In this document: in pieces, positions 43,521-53,523 of the stretch
Layout of the letters: every line of letters starts with the position of its first letter
Numbering within the stretch: the stretch's first letter is position 1
Source: Paenibacillus silvae
GTDB taxonomy: Bacteria > Bacillota > Bacilli > Paenibacillales > Paenibacillaceae
Direction: 5' to 3'
DNA: 64,000 bases
NCBI RefSeq assembly: GCF_014639235.1
Contig: NZ_BMFU01000004.1
Span: 365,222 to 429,221 of the forward strand
Made by a program: the position numbers and the translations under genes
Notes under the pieces: model-generated
Told to the model about the DNA's origin: nothing
The model's input: only the letters and a program-made list of their open reading frames with translations
The model's database searches: none

Positions 43521-44759
43521 TTGAAACAAAGAGTCGTAATTACCGGAATGGGCGTAATGACATCGCTCGGAAAAGATTTGGAAACGTTCTGGGGCAGTTT
43601 AATGGCAGGCAAGTCCGGAATCTCTCAGATTGAGGCATTTGATGTTAGTGAATACACGACACAGATTGCAGCCGAGATCAAGGATTTCAACCCGGAAGAG
43701 TATATGGATCGTAAGGACGCGCGCAAAATGGACCGTTTCGTTCAGTTCGCTGTAGCTGCCGGCTTCAAGGCGGTGGAGGACAGTGGTCTGAAAATTAACG
43801 AGAACATTGATGCAGAGCGTTTTGGCGTATCCATCGGTTCAGGGATTGGCGGCTTGGGAACATGGGAAGACCAGCACAATGCACTTCTGCAAAAGGGTCC
43901 TAAACGTGTTAGCCCGTTCTTTATTCCGATGATGATCTCAAACATGGCTTCTGGCCAGATGTCGATTTCATTAGGTGCTAAAGGTCCGAACATTAACGTG
44001 GTTACTGCTTGCGCTACAGGAACACACTCCATCGGCGATTCATTCAAGCTGATTGCCAACGGGGATGCAGATGCGATGATCTGCGGCGGTGCGGAAGCGA
44101 CCATCAGACCTACGGGATTGGCAGGTTTCTGTGCTATGCGTGCGATGTCTACACGTAATGATGATCCTGCAAAAGCGAGCCGTCCTTTTGATACAGGTCG
44201 CGATGGATTTGTTATGGGTGAGGGTGCAGGTATTCTGATTCTGGAATCACTGGAGCATGCTCAGGCACGTGGAGCGCGTATCTATGGAGAGGTTATCGGT
44301 TATGGTCTGACGGGCGATGCTCATCACATGACAGAACCAGACCCGGATGGAGCGGCACGTTGTATGACGATGGCACTTCGCAATGCAGGCATCAAGCCGG
44401 AAGAAGTGGATTACATCAATGCACACGGAACGTCAACGCCGGTTGGAGATCGTTCGGAAACGCTCGCAATCAAAAAAGCGTTTGGCGATCATGCGTACAA
44501 GCTTGCTGTAAGCTCTACCAAATCCATGACAGGTCATATGCTTGGTGCTGCGGGTGGTGTAGAAGCGGTAATCTGCGGATTGTCTCTGACACATCAGACA
44601 CTGGCTCCAACGATTAACCTGGAGGATCAGGACCCTGAATGCGATCTGGATTATGTACCTAACGTTCCACGTCAAACTAAAGTAAATGTGGCGATGTCTA
44701 ATTCATTTGGATTTGGCGGTCACAATGCTACCATTATTCTCAAAAAATTTGAAGCATAA
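43521..44759 (+). CDS. fabF: Beta-ketoacyl-ACP synthase II
   Basis: 412 residues from TTG 43521, which follows AGAGGTGAG at five bases and gives MKQRVVITGMG, the normal N-terminus and length. It elongates acyl-ACP with malonyl-ACP. Catalytic Cys in VTACATGTHSIG, His in NAHGTSTPVGD and His in KSMTGHMLGAAGG; the C-terminal NSFGFGGHNA is present. It is followed within 13 bases by rnc, a common Firmicutes arrangement. Confidence 0.95.
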   Translation: MKQRVVITGMGVMTSLGKDLETFWGSLMAGKSGISQIEAFDVSEYTTQIAAEIKDFNPEEYMDRKDARKMDRFVQFAVAAGFKAVEDSGLKINENIDAERFGVSIGSGIGGLGTWEDQHNALLQKGPKRVSPFFIPMMISNMASGQMSISLGAKGPNINVVTACATGTHSIGDSFKLIANGDADAMICGGAEATIRPTGLAGFCAMRAMSTRNDDPAKASRPFDTGRDGFVMGEGAGILILESLEHAQARGARIYGEVIGYGLTGDAHHMTEPDPDGAARCMTMALRNAGIKPEEVDYINAHGTSTPVGDRSETLAIKKAFGDHAYKLAVSSTKSMTGHMLGAAGGVEAVICGLSLTHQTLAPTINLEDQDPECDLDYVPNVPRQTKVNVAMSNSFGFGGHNATIILKKFEA

Positions 44760-44772
44760 GGGGCTAGTTCGT

Positions 44773-45471
44773 TTGAGTGAAGATCTGAAGCAGTTACAAC
44801 AAAAACTTCAAATCAAATTTGACAACAGACAGCTTCTAAAACAAGCGTTTACCCATGCTTCTTATGTAAACGAACATCGGTTCAGTCAACATCAGGATAA
44901 TGAACGTCTGGAGTTTCTGGGCGATGCTGTATTGGAGCTGACTGTATCGGAGTACTTGTATCATCTGTATCCTAACCGTCCGGAGGGGGAGCTGACAAAG
45001 ATGCGGGCTTCCATTGTCTGTGAACCTTCCCTCGTCAAATTTGCTGAAGCACTCGGTTTTGGACAATATGTACTTCTTGGTAAAGGTGAGGAATTAACCG
45101 GGGGACGTACACGTCCGGCTCTTCTCGCCGATGTGTTCGAGTCATTTATAGGTGCATTATATCTTGATCAGGGTCTTGAGCCTGTGCGGGCTTTTCTGGA
45201 TCAGCATGTGTTTCCGTTAATCGTGGTTGGCAGCAAGCTGCAAATGAGCGATTATAAAACAGAGCTGCAGGAGCTTACACAGCATCACAATATGGGGGCT
45301 CTGGAATACCGGATCGTAGAGGAGCGGGGACCAGCCCATGAACGTGAGTTTGTCTCGGAGGTCCATATGGGTCAGGAACGGCTTGGCCGAGGTACGGGAC
45401 GTTCCAAGAAAGAAGCGGAACAACAAGCAGCATCCGCGGCGCTTGAACGCTTGAAGCTTCCCGAGGCCTGA
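44773..45471 (+). CDS. rnc: Ribonuclease III
   Basis: 232 residues. It cuts double-stranded RNA, including rRNA precursors and the scRNA/SRP precursor. The RNase III signature is NERLEFLGDAVLEL (near residue 40), with the later acidic site in FESFIGALYLD; the C-terminal double-stranded RNA-binding domain (about 155-230) ends in GRSKKEAEQQAASAAL. TTG 44773 lies nine bases from AAGGGG, overlapping the end of fabF; a longer in-frame reading within fabF has no support. Confidence 0.94.
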   Translation: MSEDLKQLQQKLQIKFDNRQLLKQAFTHASYVNEHRFSQHQDNERLEFLGDAVLELTVSEYLYHLYPNRPEGELTKMRASIVCEPSLVKFAEALGFGQYVLLGKGEELTGGRTRPALLADVFESFIGALYLDQGLEPVRAFLDQHVFPLIVVGSKLQMSDYKTELQELTQHHNMGALEYRIVEERGPAHEREFVSEVHMGQERLGRGTGRSKKEAEQQAASAALERLKLPEA

Positions 45472-45500
45472 AAGGTACCAGGCGGCGCATAGACAAACGA

Positions 45501-45571
45501 AGAGCAAAGAGCAGCCCGCGGGTCCGCCCCGGCGGAAGTAATTGGCCGGACTGCTTTTTGCTCTTTTTTTT
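45501..45571 (+). terminator. Strong terminator after rnc
   Basis: AGAGCAAAGAGCAG pairs with CTGCTTTTTGCTCT with one mismatch, followed by a long T run. It separates fabF-rnc from smc. Confidence 0.9.
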
Positions 45572-45659
45572 GTAAAGAGGCTCGGGAAGTATTTTCGGAT
45601 CTTTAATCGCGCTGAATGCATGATTTTGAAATTTGCAAGAGGAGGTGACGAGAAGCCCT

Positions 45660-48600
45660 ATGTTTCTGAAACGAATAGAGTTGGGTGGATTCAAGTCATT
45701 TGCCGACAAAACGGAAATGGAGTTCGTTCGTGGCATTACAGCTGTTGTAGGCCCGAACGGAAGCGGAAAAAGTAATATCTCCGATGGCATCCGCTGGGTG
45801 CTTGGTGAGCAAAGTGCCAAGTCACTGCGTGGGGGCAAAATGGAAGATGTTATTTTTGCAGGCAGTGATGCACGAAAGGCCGTAAATTATGGTGAGGTTT
45901 CGCTTACACTGGACAATGAGGATCATGCGTTAGCTCTTGATTTTGGAGAAGTGACCGTGACCCGGCGTGTGCATCGCAGCGGGGATAGTGAATATTTTAT
46001 TAACAAACAATCCTGCCGCCTGAAAGATATTACCGAACTCTTTATGGATACCGGTATCGGTAAAGAGGCTTATTCCATCATTGGACAAGGACGAATTGAG
46101 GAGATTTTGAGCACTCGCTCTGAGGATCGCCGGGGGATTTTTGAAGAGGCTTCTGGAATCGTTAAATATAAATCACGCAAACGGGATGCTACGCGCAAAC
46201 TGGATGAGACGGAACAAAATCTGCTCCGTATCCACGATCTCGTAACCGAGCTGGAGGACCAGATTGGGCCGCTGAAGGAGCAGTGCGAAAAGGCAGTGCA
46301 TTATAAACAGCTGCGTGCAGAGCTGAAATCGAAAGAAATTTCGATGTACGTGTACCAGATTGAACAGATTCATGCTTCATGGAGCAAAGCAAGTGAACGA
46401 CTCGCGTCCCTTAAACAGGAGGAAGTTGGCTTGGCTGCCATTGTGTCTACCCATGATGCGAAGCTTGAAAATGATCGCAATGCACTCCGCAAGCTGGAAA
46501 CCGAGACCGAGGAGCTTCAAGCGGCCCTGCTGCAGTTCAGCGAGGCAACAGAGAAGAGCGAAGGACTGGGAGAGGTGCTTCGGGAACGTGCACGTCATCT
46601 ACAGGCGAATCAGGAGCAGTTGAAGGAAACGTTGACGGTAAGTGAAGAGAAACATCGTGAACGGGAAGCCGAGCTGCTTGCATTGCGTGAGAAATTTGGC
46701 AAGCTTGAGCTTGAACTGGCTGATGTGAAAAACCGGTTATCCGAAGAAGAAGCCAAATTGGTGGGCGTAACGGGTGGCATCAGTCAGCAGCAGGAGGAGA
46801 GTCTGAAAGGAAACCTGCTGGAGCTTATGAATCAGATGGCACAGGCGCGCAATGAAATCCGTTACGTGGACCAGCAGAAAGAAACGCTGGAGCGCAGAAT
46901 GAACCGTGCATCAGAGGAATCCGGCAAATGGGAAGAACAGAAGGAATCACTGGAAGGCCGTAAAGCTGAGGTCCAGAAGAAAGTAGTTCAGTTAGGCAAG
47001 GAAATCAGCGAGCTGCGCGGGAATTACATTTCGGAAAGCGAGCGGCTGCAGTCGCTGCAGAAGCTGCTTGAGGAAAGCCGCAGCACGGTGCGTAAATGGG
47101 AGCAAAAGCGTGAGGCCCAGGTGTCCCGCCGGGATACGATGAAAGAGATGCAGGATGATTTTGACGGATTTATGCTTGGGGTCAAGGAAGTGCTCAAGGC
47201 TTCACGTAAAGGTGTACTGAATGGTGTACATGGCGCGGTGGCTGAGCTTGTCAAAGTGCCCGAGAAGGTTGAGCTTGCCGTAGAGACGGCCATGGGGGCT
47301 GCCCTGCAGCATATCGTTATGGAAAATGAAGCGGTATCCAGACAGGCCATCGCCTTTCTGAAGCAGCGTCAGTTGGGACGTGCGACCTTTCTGCCTCTGG
47401 ACGTAATTCGTCCTCGTGCCATCGGTGCAGGTGAACGCTCCATGGTTGAGGGAATGGATGGATTTGTTGGCATCGGTGCCGAGCTTGTGCAATATGAGGA
47501 CCGATATGCTTCGATTATTGGCAGCGTGCTTGGCAATGTTATTATTGCAGAAACGCTGGAGTTTGCGAATAAAATCGCAGCGCGCTGCCAATATCGTTTC
47601 CGTGTGGTGACGCTGGAGGGCGATGTCGTTAATGCTGGTGGTTCCATGACTGGAGGCAGTCAGCATAAGAAAAACGGAAGCTTGCTCAGCCGCAAGCGGC
47701 AGCTGGACCAGCTGGATCAGGATATTCTGGACACCGAGCAGCAGATTGTGAAGCTGCACCGGAGTGTAGACGATGTCAAAGCACAGTTAGAGCAGTGTCA
47801 GGACCAGCTGGATCAGCTCCGTCAGTCTGGTGATGATACCCGGAATGCAGAACAGCAGGCCTCCATGGAGATGAAGCAGATTGAGCATGAACTGCGTCAT
47901 GTACTGGAGCAGGTTGCTGCAGCAGGGCAGGAGAAGAGCGGGTTTACGGAAGAGATCAAGGAGCTCGATCAGTCCAGAATTGAAGCGGAGAAAAAGCTGG
48001 AGCAGCTGGAGGAAGAGGAAAAGGCTACGCATCGTGCGATTCATGCGGCAGAGTTTGCCCGGAAAGCGAATGAATCAGCCAAAGAAGAGCTGCAGAGCCA
48101 GTTAACTGAACTGAAGGTTCGTGAAGGCAAGCTCGATCAGGAGCGCTTCTCCAATGAGGAACAGCTGCGCAGACTGGAGCGTGAGGTGGAATCACTCGTC
48201 AAGGATCTGCGGCAGAATCGTACACTTCTGGCTTCGATGGAAGCGGACTTCAAGAAAACGCAGAGCGAAAGTGTGAAGCAGATTGAAGATCTGAACGAAT
48301 ACAAGCTGAAAAAGGCAAATGCCTCTCAGGAGCTGGATTTCAAACGAGCAGCACGGAGTGAATTGTCGAAGAAGCTTGAGCTGGCGGAGAGTGAGACAAA
48401 GGAGCAGCGCACACAGCTCAAAGCCGTGGAAGAACAGATGCGCCAGACCGAAATTTCGGTGAACCGCCTCGACGTAGAGCTTGAAAACATTCTGCGCAAG
48501 CTGACCGATGAATACGAGCTCGGTTACGAGCTTGCCAAAGAGCGTTATCCGGTTCCCGAGGATGTGGAAAGCACGCAGGCCGAGGTACAGAAGCTGAAAC

Positions 48601-49229
48601 GTGCCATATCCGCTCTTGGCGAGGTGAATCTGGGGGCCATTGAAGAGTTCGAGCGGGTCAATGAGCGCTATGAATTTCTGAATGAGCAAAAAAATGATCT
48701 GGTCGAAGCCAAAACGACGTTGTATCAGGTTATTCGTGAAATGGAAGACGAGATGGCCAAGCGCTTCAAGTTTACGTTTGATGCGATTCGCCGTGAGTTC
48801 GGCACCGTATTTACGAAGCTGTTTGGCGGAGGGCGTGCTGACCTTGTGCTGATGGACCCGGAACGGCTGCTGGAAACGGGAATAGATATCGTAGCCCAGC
48901 CGCCAGGCAAGAAGCTGCAAAATCTGCAGCTGTTGTCCGGTGGAGAGCGGGCCTTAACGGCTATGGCACTGCTGTTTGCCATTTTGCATGTGAAGCCCGT
49001 ACCTTTTTGTGTACTGGATGAAGTCGAGGCTGCGCTGGATGAAGCGAACGTTGTCCGTTTTGCTCAATACTTGCGTGAATTCTCCGAACAAACACAGTTC
49101 ATCGTTGTAACCCACCGCAAGGGTACGATGGAAGAAGCAGATGTCCTCTATGGAGTTACAATGGAGGAAGGCGGAGTCTCCAAGCTGGTTTCGGTTAAAC
49201 TGGAGGATGAGGAAGCTGAAATCGCCTGA
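45660..49229 (+). CDS. smc: Chromosome segregation ATPase SMC
   Basis: 1189 residues. SMC dimers with ScpA/ScpB load at the origin and fold the chromosome arms together. N-terminal head with Walker A GPNGSGKSNI, coiled coil (about 165-500), hinge (about 505-680, with the glycine-rich GGSMTGG region), returning coiled coil (about 680-1010), and C-terminal head with signature LLSGGERALTA and Walker B FCVLDEVEAALD. ATG 45660 gives MFLKRIELGGFKSF, the standard start; GAGGAGGTGA lies 11 bases upstream. Between rnc and ftsY as in Bacillus. Confidence 0.97.
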   Translation: MFLKRIELGGFKSFADKTEMEFVRGITAVVGPNGSGKSNISDGIRWVLGEQSAKSLRGGKMEDVIFAGSDARKAVNYGEVSLTLDNEDHALALDFGEVTVTRRVHRSGDSEYFINKQSCRLKDITELFMDTGIGKEAYSIIGQGRIEEILSTRSEDRRGIFEEASGIVKYKSRKRDATRKLDETEQNLLRIHDLVTELEDQIGPLKEQCEKAVHYKQLRAELKSKEISMYVYQIEQIHASWSKASERLASLKQEEVGLAAIVSTHDAKLENDRNALRKLETETEELQAALLQFSEATEKSEGLGEVLRERARHLQANQEQLKETLTVSEEKHREREAELLALREKFGKLELELADVKNRLSEEEAKLVGVTGGISQQQEESLKGNLLELMNQMAQARNEIRYVDQQKETLERRMNRASEESGKWEEQKESLEGRKAEVQKKVVQLGKEISELRGNYISESERLQSLQKLLEESRSTVRKWEQKREAQVSRRDTMKEMQDDFDGFMLGVKEVLKASRKGVLNGVHGAVAELVKVPEKVELAVETAMGAALQHIVMENEAVSRQAIAFLKQRQLGRATFLPLDVIRPRAIGAGERSMVEGMDGFVGIGAELVQYEDRYASIIGSVLGNVIIAETLEFANKIAARCQYRFRVVTLEGDVVNAGGSMTGGSQHKKNGSLLSRKRQLDQLDQDILDTEQQIVKLHRSVDDVKAQLEQCQDQLDQLRQSGDDTRNAEQQASMEMKQIEHELRHVLEQVAAAGQEKSGFTEEIKELDQSRIEAEKKLEQLEEEEKATHRAIHAAEFARKANESAKEELQSQLTELKVREGKLDQERFSNEEQLRRLEREVESLVKDLRQNRTLLASMEADFKKTQSESVKQIEDLNEYKLKKANASQELDFKRAARSELSKKLELAESETKEQRTQLKAVEEQMRQTEISVNRLDVELENILRKLTDEYELGYELAKERYPVPEDVESTQAEVQKLKRAISALGEVNLGAIEEFERVNERYEFLNEQKNDLVEAKTTLYQVIREMEDEMAKRFKFTFDAIRREFGTVFTKLFGGGRADLVLMDPERLLETGIDIVAQPPGKKLQNLQLLSGGERALTAMALLFAILHVKPVPFCVLDEVEAALDEANVVRFAQYLREFSEQTQFIVVTHRKGTMEEADVLYGVTMEEGGVSKLVSVKLEDEEAEIA

Positions 49230-49313
49230 TTCGGCTGGTGAAACTTGGAGTACAGCTATTAATTATTTTTACACACCATTACGATTTAATTATGCACACG
49301 ATGGAGGGGCTTT

Positions 49314-50321
49314 ATGAGTTTCTTTAAAAAGCTGAGAGACAGCATTGCAAGTAAAACGGAATCGGTAACCAAACAGTTCAAGGACGGACTTGAGAAAACC
49401 CGTAAAGGGCTTGTGGAAAAAGTAACCGATCTGGTCATTCGCCGTAAAAAAATAGATGAGGAATTTTATGAGGAGCTCGAAGAAATTCTGATCGGAGCGG
49501 ATGTAGGCGTCAATACCGTCATGAATCTGATTGAAGATTTGCGCGCAGAGGTGAAAAAACGCAAGATTGAGGATGCGGCTGAGCTGCAGCCTGTATTATC
49601 AGAGAAGCTGACGGATTTGCTTCGTGGCGAGCAAAATAACGAACTGAAAATGAATCCGGATGGCATTACCGTTATTTTGTTTGTTGGTGTGAACGGTGTT
49701 GGTAAAACAACAACGATTGGCAAGCTCGCTCATCGCTTCAAGCAGCAAGGCAAAAAAGTAATTATGGCTGCGGGGGATACGTTCCGTGCCGGAGCAATTG
49801 AGCAGCTTGAAGTATGGGGACAACGCGCAGGTGTTGATGTGATCAAGCAGCAATCCGGTTCTGATCCTGCGGCTGTTATGTATGATGCGGTGCAGGCTGC
49901 CAAGCAGCGCGGAGCAGATGTGCTCCTGTGTGATACGGCGGGTCGTTTGCAAAATAAAACAAATCTGATGGATGAGCTGAACAAAATCTATCGTGTCATT
50001 CAACGTGAAATTCCGAGCGCTCCGCATGAGGTGTTAATGGTGCTGGATGCAACGACAGGTCAAAATGCATTAAATCAGGCCAAGCTTTTCGGTGAGAAAA
50101 GCGGTGTAACAGGTCTGGTGCTCACCAAGCTGGATGGGACCGCAAAAGGCGGAATTGTTGTCGCCATTCGTCAAGAGCTGGATTTACCTGTGAAGCTGGT
50201 TGGACTGGGTGAGAAAATTGATGATCTGCAGGAGTTTGATTCCGAGCAGTTTGTACATGCCCTGTTCGCCGGATTAATCCAGGAACAGCAGACAGAGGAA
50301 GCTGAAGGCGAGAATAATTAA
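49314..50321 (+). CDS. ftsY: Signal recognition particle receptor FtsY
   Basis: 335 residues. It docks SRP-ribosome complexes at the membrane, forming a GTPase pair with Ffh. N domain (about 1-105) with a short basic start in place of the long acidic A domain of proteobacteria, then the G domain: GVNGVGKTTTIGKLA, DTAGRLQNK, TKLDGTAKGG. ATG 49314 follows GGAGGGG. It closes the smc-ftsY unit. Confidence 0.97.
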   Translation: MSFFKKLRDSIASKTESVTKQFKDGLEKTRKGLVEKVTDLVIRRKKIDEEFYEELEEILIGADVGVNTVMNLIEDLRAEVKKRKIEDAAELQPVLSEKLTDLLRGEQNNELKMNPDGITVILFVGVNGVGKTTTIGKLAHRFKQQGKKVIMAAGDTFRAGAIEQLEVWGQRAGVDVIKQQSGSDPAAVMYDAVQAAKQRGADVLLCDTAGRLQNKTNLMDELNKIYRVIQREIPSAPHEVLMVLDATTGQNALNQAKLFGEKSGVTGLVLTKLDGTAKGGIVVAIRQELDLPVKLVGLGEKIDDLQEFDSEQFVHALFAGLIQEQQTEEAEGENN

Positions 50322-50361
50322 ACCTGATCAACAAGGTGTAAATCAAAATAGAAGTATTCAT

Positions 50362-50414
50362 CGTATTGCCGCTGCAACATGTGAGAGCTCACGTGTAATG
50401 TCATCGGCAATACG
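50362..50414. repeat. Nested palindromes ahead of the hemolysin III-like gene
   Basis: CGTATTGCCG and CGGCAATACG (10-base perfect arms) enclose a second palindrome with core GTGAGAGCTCAC. A TATAAT box (50417-50422) follows three bases later. There is no T run. It could be the ftsY mRNA end or an operator at the promoter of the next gene. Confidence 0.55.
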
Positions 50415-50464
50415 TGTATAATGAGAATAACTGAGATAGTAGTGGGTCAGAAAGGAAGGTTGAT

Positions 50465-51112
50465 ATGGCCAATACCTATACTTACTCCCGACGTGAAGAG
50501 GTTGCTAATGCAGTGACACATGGCATTGGTGCAGCACTCAGTGTAGCTGCGTTAGTGCTGTTAATTGTATTTTCCAGTATGAAAGGCACCGCCTGGCACG
50601 TGGTCAGCTTTACGATCTATGGCATTACGATGCTGCTGCTGTATACGAATTCAACACTGGTTCACGCGCTCAAAGAGGGAAAAGCGAAAGATTTGTTTGA
50701 GTTTTTTGACCACTCCTCCATTTATCTGTTTATCGCAGGCACATACACACCTTTTTTGTTTATCGCTGTCCGCGGAACGCTGGGCTGGACCTTGTTTGGC
50801 ATCATTTGGGGCATTGCCCTCGCCGGGGTGATCTTTAAAGCCTTCTTTACGAAGAAGTTTCTGTTTATGTCCACGATTTTTTACATTGCGATGGGCTGGC
50901 TGATCGTTGTAGCCTGGAATCCGCTTATAGCGGCCATTCCAACGGGAGGCATCGTGCTGCTGGTTGGTGGAGGACTGATGTATACATTGGGCACACTGTT
51001 CTATGTATGGAGAGCATTTCCGTTTCACCATGCCATCTGGCACTTGTTTGTACTGGCCGGCAGCATTCTGCATTTCTTTGCCGTGCTGATCTATTTAACT
51101 CCACTTCGCTAA
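50465..51112 (+). CDS. Hemolysin III/PAQR-family membrane protein
   Basis: 215 residues with seven membrane helices. The PAQR/HlyIII signature is visible: Glu-Glu-x-x-Asn-x-x-x-His near the N-terminus (REEVANAVTHGIG), FDHSSIYLFIAGTYTP in the middle and HHAIWHLFVLAGSILHF at the end; these Asp and His residues form the metal site of the family. The molecular function of bacterial HlyIII/YqfA proteins is unsettled (membrane lipid stress or hydrolase-like). It is inserted between ftsY and ylxM-ffh. ATG 50465 follows AGGAAGG. Confidence 0.88.
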   Translation: MANTYTYSRREEVANAVTHGIGAALSVAALVLLIVFSSMKGTAWHVVSFTIYGITMLLLYTNSTLVHALKEGKAKDLFEFFDHSSIYLFIAGTYTPFLFIAVRGTLGWTLFGIIWGIALAGVIFKAFFTKKFLFMSTIFYIAMGWLIVVAWNPLIAAIPTGGIVLLVGGGLMYTLGTLFYVWRAFPFHHAIWHLFVLAGSILHFFAVLIYLTPLR

Positions 51113-51118
51113 ACGTCT

Positions 51119-51157
51119 AACGAATCGCCTCGTTGTATCGAGACGTTTCGTTTTTTG
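51119..51157 (+). terminator. Terminator after the HlyIII gene
   Basis: ACGA-CG-CTCG pairs with CGAG-CG-TCGT (two mismatched steps) around TTGTAT, followed by six T. Confidence 0.8.
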
Positions 51158-51295
51158 TTTTTCAGGCGGGATGCATCAGGAGAATAATTGGTATCGCAAG
51201 CAGGCAAAAAAGACTCAGAAATGGCCTCGTAACAGCGTTTCTGCTTGATAGAACTTCGGAATTGCTGCTCTTTTTATTGTGACAAGTATTTTTGC

Positions 51296-51324
51296 TTGAC
51301 ATACTGATTAGTTTTAGGTATTAT
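51296..51324 (+). promoter_or_regulatory. Sigma-A promoter of ylxM-ffh
   Basis: TTGACA and TATTAT at 17-base spacing, about 56 bases ahead of the ylxM start. Confidence 0.75.
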
Positions 51325-51379
51325 TAGGAACGTTGCAAGAGTGTAAAGTGTTTTTCCTTGACGAAGGGAGTGCCCCGAT

Positions 51380-51730
51380 ATGAGTCAAGAAAACCGGCTT
51401 GAGAAGACAAACCGGATTAACTTGCTTTTTGCTTTTTATGAATCGCTGCTTACAGAGAAGCAGCAAACCTTTTTGAAGTATTACTTTCATGATGATTTTT
51501 CACTTGGCGAGATCGCAGCCGAGTTTGAGATCAGCCGCCAGGCGGTATACGAGCATATCAAGCGTGCTGAGCAAGTGCTGGAAAACTACGAAAGCAAGCT
51601 GGGCTTGCTGGGGAAGTATGAGAGACGCAGCCGCTGCCTTGAAGAGTTACAGCAAGCATTGGAACGCGCTGGCGTTACGATGGATAACAACAAACCAATA
51701 CACGATCTCGTTGCACAACTGGGCGAGTAA
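51380..51730 (+). CDS. ylxM: YlxM-family helix-turn-helix protein
   Basis: 116 residues (UPF0122). The sigma-70-region-4-like helix-turn-helix reads FSLGEIAAEFEISRQAVYEHIKRAEQVL, preceded by LTEKQQTFLKYYFHDD. YlxM is linked to SRP: in streptococci it interacts with SRP components. It sits 66 bases ahead of ffh in one transcript behind the promoter at 51296, the normal Firmicutes order. Confidence 0.93.
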   Translation: MSQENRLEKTNRINLLFAFYESLLTEKQQTFLKYYFHDDFSLGEIAAEFEISRQAVYEHIKRAEQVLENYESKLGLLGKYERRSRCLEELQQALERAGVTMDNNKPIHDLVAQLGE

Positions 51731-51796
51731 CCAAAGCACAATGAATTGTGACGAGACGTTCTGACAAACGTAAGTAAGCTTAAAGGAGGTGGGATC

Positions 51797-53173
51797 ATGG
51801 CATTTGAAGGATTAACGACCCGACTGCAGAATGTGTTCAGCAAGCTGCGCGGCAAAGGCAAGGTGTCTGACGAGGACGTAGCCGAAGCGATGCGCGAGGT
51901 ACGTCTGGCATTGCTTGAAGCGGATGTAAACTTCAAAGTGGTCAAGGAATTCATCGCCAAAGTGAAAGAGAAGGCTGTCGGCAAAGAAGTAATGGAGAGC
52001 TTCACACCCGGAATGGTCATCATTGACATTGTTAACAAAGAGCTGACGGAGCTCATGGGTGGAAGTCAGGCCAAGCTGGCGAAGTCAAACAAACCGCCTA
52101 CAGTGATCATGATGGTTGGTTTACAAGGTGCGGGTAAAACAACAACGTCCGGTAAACTGGCGAAAATGCTGCAGAAGCAAAACAGCAGACCTTTGCTGGT
52201 TGCGGGTGACATCTACCGTCCGGCTGCGATCAAGCAGCTTCAGGTGCTTGGAGAACAGCTTAAAGCACCGGTATTCACCCTTGGTGACCAGACAAGCCCG
52301 GTGGAGATTGCTCGCCAGGGTCTGCAGCATGCCAAGGATAACGGCAATGATTATGTAATCGTCGATACAGCAGGACGTCTGCACGTCGATGAAGAACTGA
52401 TGGAGGAGCTGCGCCAGATCCACAGCGTTGTGAATCCGGATGAAGTACTGCTTGTTGTCGATAGTATGACGGGGCAGGACGCGGTTAATGTGGCAGAACA
52501 CTTTAATCAGCAGCTTGATCTGACTGGTGTTGTGCTGACGAAGCTGGACGGTGATACACGCGGCGGTGCGGCATTGTCTGTCAAAGCAGTTACAGGCTGT
52601 CCGATCAAGTTTGCTTCTCTTGGAGAAAAGCTGGATGCACTGGAGCCATTCCATCCGGAACGTATGGCTTCACGGATTCTCGGTATGGGGGATATGCTGT
52701 CTTTGATTGAGAAGGCACAGTCCAACATTGATACCGAGAAAGCGAAGGAAATGGAACGTAAGATGCGTAATGCCGAGTTTACGTTCGAAGATTTCCTGGA
52801 GCAGATGGATCAGGTGAAAAAGCTTGGACCGATTGACCAGATCATGGATATGATTCCGGGTATGGGCAAGATGAAACAAGCGAAAGACCTGAAGGTGGAT
52901 GACAAACAGATGGGCCGAATCGAAGCGATTGTGTATTCCATGACAACCGAAGAGAAACGTAACCCGGACATGATCAATCACAGCCGCCGGAAGCGGATTG
53001 CTACCGGAAGTGGAACATCGCTGGCAGAGGTGAATCGTCTGATCAAGCAGTTCGATGAGATGCGCCGTATGATGAAGCAGTTCTCGGATATGATGGGCCC
53101 TAAAGGTGGCAAAAACAAAGCGATGAAACAGCTCAAAGGTCTTGGTAAAGGAATGAAGTTTCCTTTCCGTTGA
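51797..53173 (+). CDS. ffh: Signal recognition particle protein Ffh
   Basis: 458 residues. It binds signal peptides and SRP RNA and directs ribosomes to FtsY. N domain (about 1-95), G domain with GLQGAGKTTTSGKLA, DTAGRLHVD, TKLDGDTRGG, and a methionine-rich M domain (about 300-458) with the RNA-binding segment SRRKRIATGSG and MRRMMKQFSDMMG. ATG 51797 follows AAAGGAGGTG. The end is basic. Confidence 0.97.
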   Translation: MAFEGLTTRLQNVFSKLRGKGKVSDEDVAEAMREVRLALLEADVNFKVVKEFIAKVKEKAVGKEVMESFTPGMVIIDIVNKELTELMGGSQAKLAKSNKPPTVIMMVGLQGAGKTTTSGKLAKMLQKQNSRPLLVAGDIYRPAAIKQLQVLGEQLKAPVFTLGDQTSPVEIARQGLQHAKDNGNDYVIVDTAGRLHVDEELMEELRQIHSVVNPDEVLLVVDSMTGQDAVNVAEHFNQQLDLTGVVLTKLDGDTRGGAALSVKAVTGCPIKFASLGEKLDALEPFHPERMASRILGMGDMLSLIEKAQSNIDTEKAKEMERKMRNAEFTFEDFLEQMDQVKKLGPIDQIMDMIPGMGKMKQAKDLKVDDKQMGRIEAIVYSMTTEEKRNPDMINHSRRKRIATGSGTSLAEVNRLIKQFDEMRRMMKQFSDMMGPKGGKNKAMKQLKGLGKGMKFPFR

Positions 53174-53227
53174 TTGAATAGCAGTTTACATGAGAACCAG
53201 ATTTCATTGAAGGAGGTGAATTTTCAA

Positions 53228-53500
53228 ATGGCAGTTCGTATTCGTCTGAAACGTATGGGTGCTCACAAAGCTCCTTTCTACCGTGTAGTGGTATCGGATT
53301 CCCGTTCCCCACGTGACGGTCGTTTTATCGAGGAGATCGGTTACTACAACCCGGTTGAACAACCGGCTGTTGTTAAGATCGATGAAGATAAAGCGTTGCA
53401 ATGGCTTCAAAACGGTGCGCAAGCATCCGACACTGTCCGCAACTTGCTGAGCAAAGCGGGCGTGATGAAGAAATTCCACGAGTCTAAATTATCTAAATAA
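53228..53500 (+). CDS. rpsP: Ribosomal protein bS16
   Basis: 90 residues. Small-subunit protein. N-terminus MAVRIRLKRMGAHKAPFYRVVV with SRSPRDGRFIEEIGYYNP is diagnostic. ATG 53228 lies behind AAGGAGGTGA; a longer in-frame version from 53174 has no site. It is 54 bases after ffh and 23 bases before khpA. Confidence 0.97.
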   Translation: MAVRIRLKRMGAHKAPFYRVVVSDSRSPRDGRFIEEIGYYNPVEQPAVVKIDEDKALQWLQNGAQASDTVRNLLSKAGVMKKFHESKLSK

Positions 53501-53523
53501 GGTGCTGATTCGGAGGGTCATCT

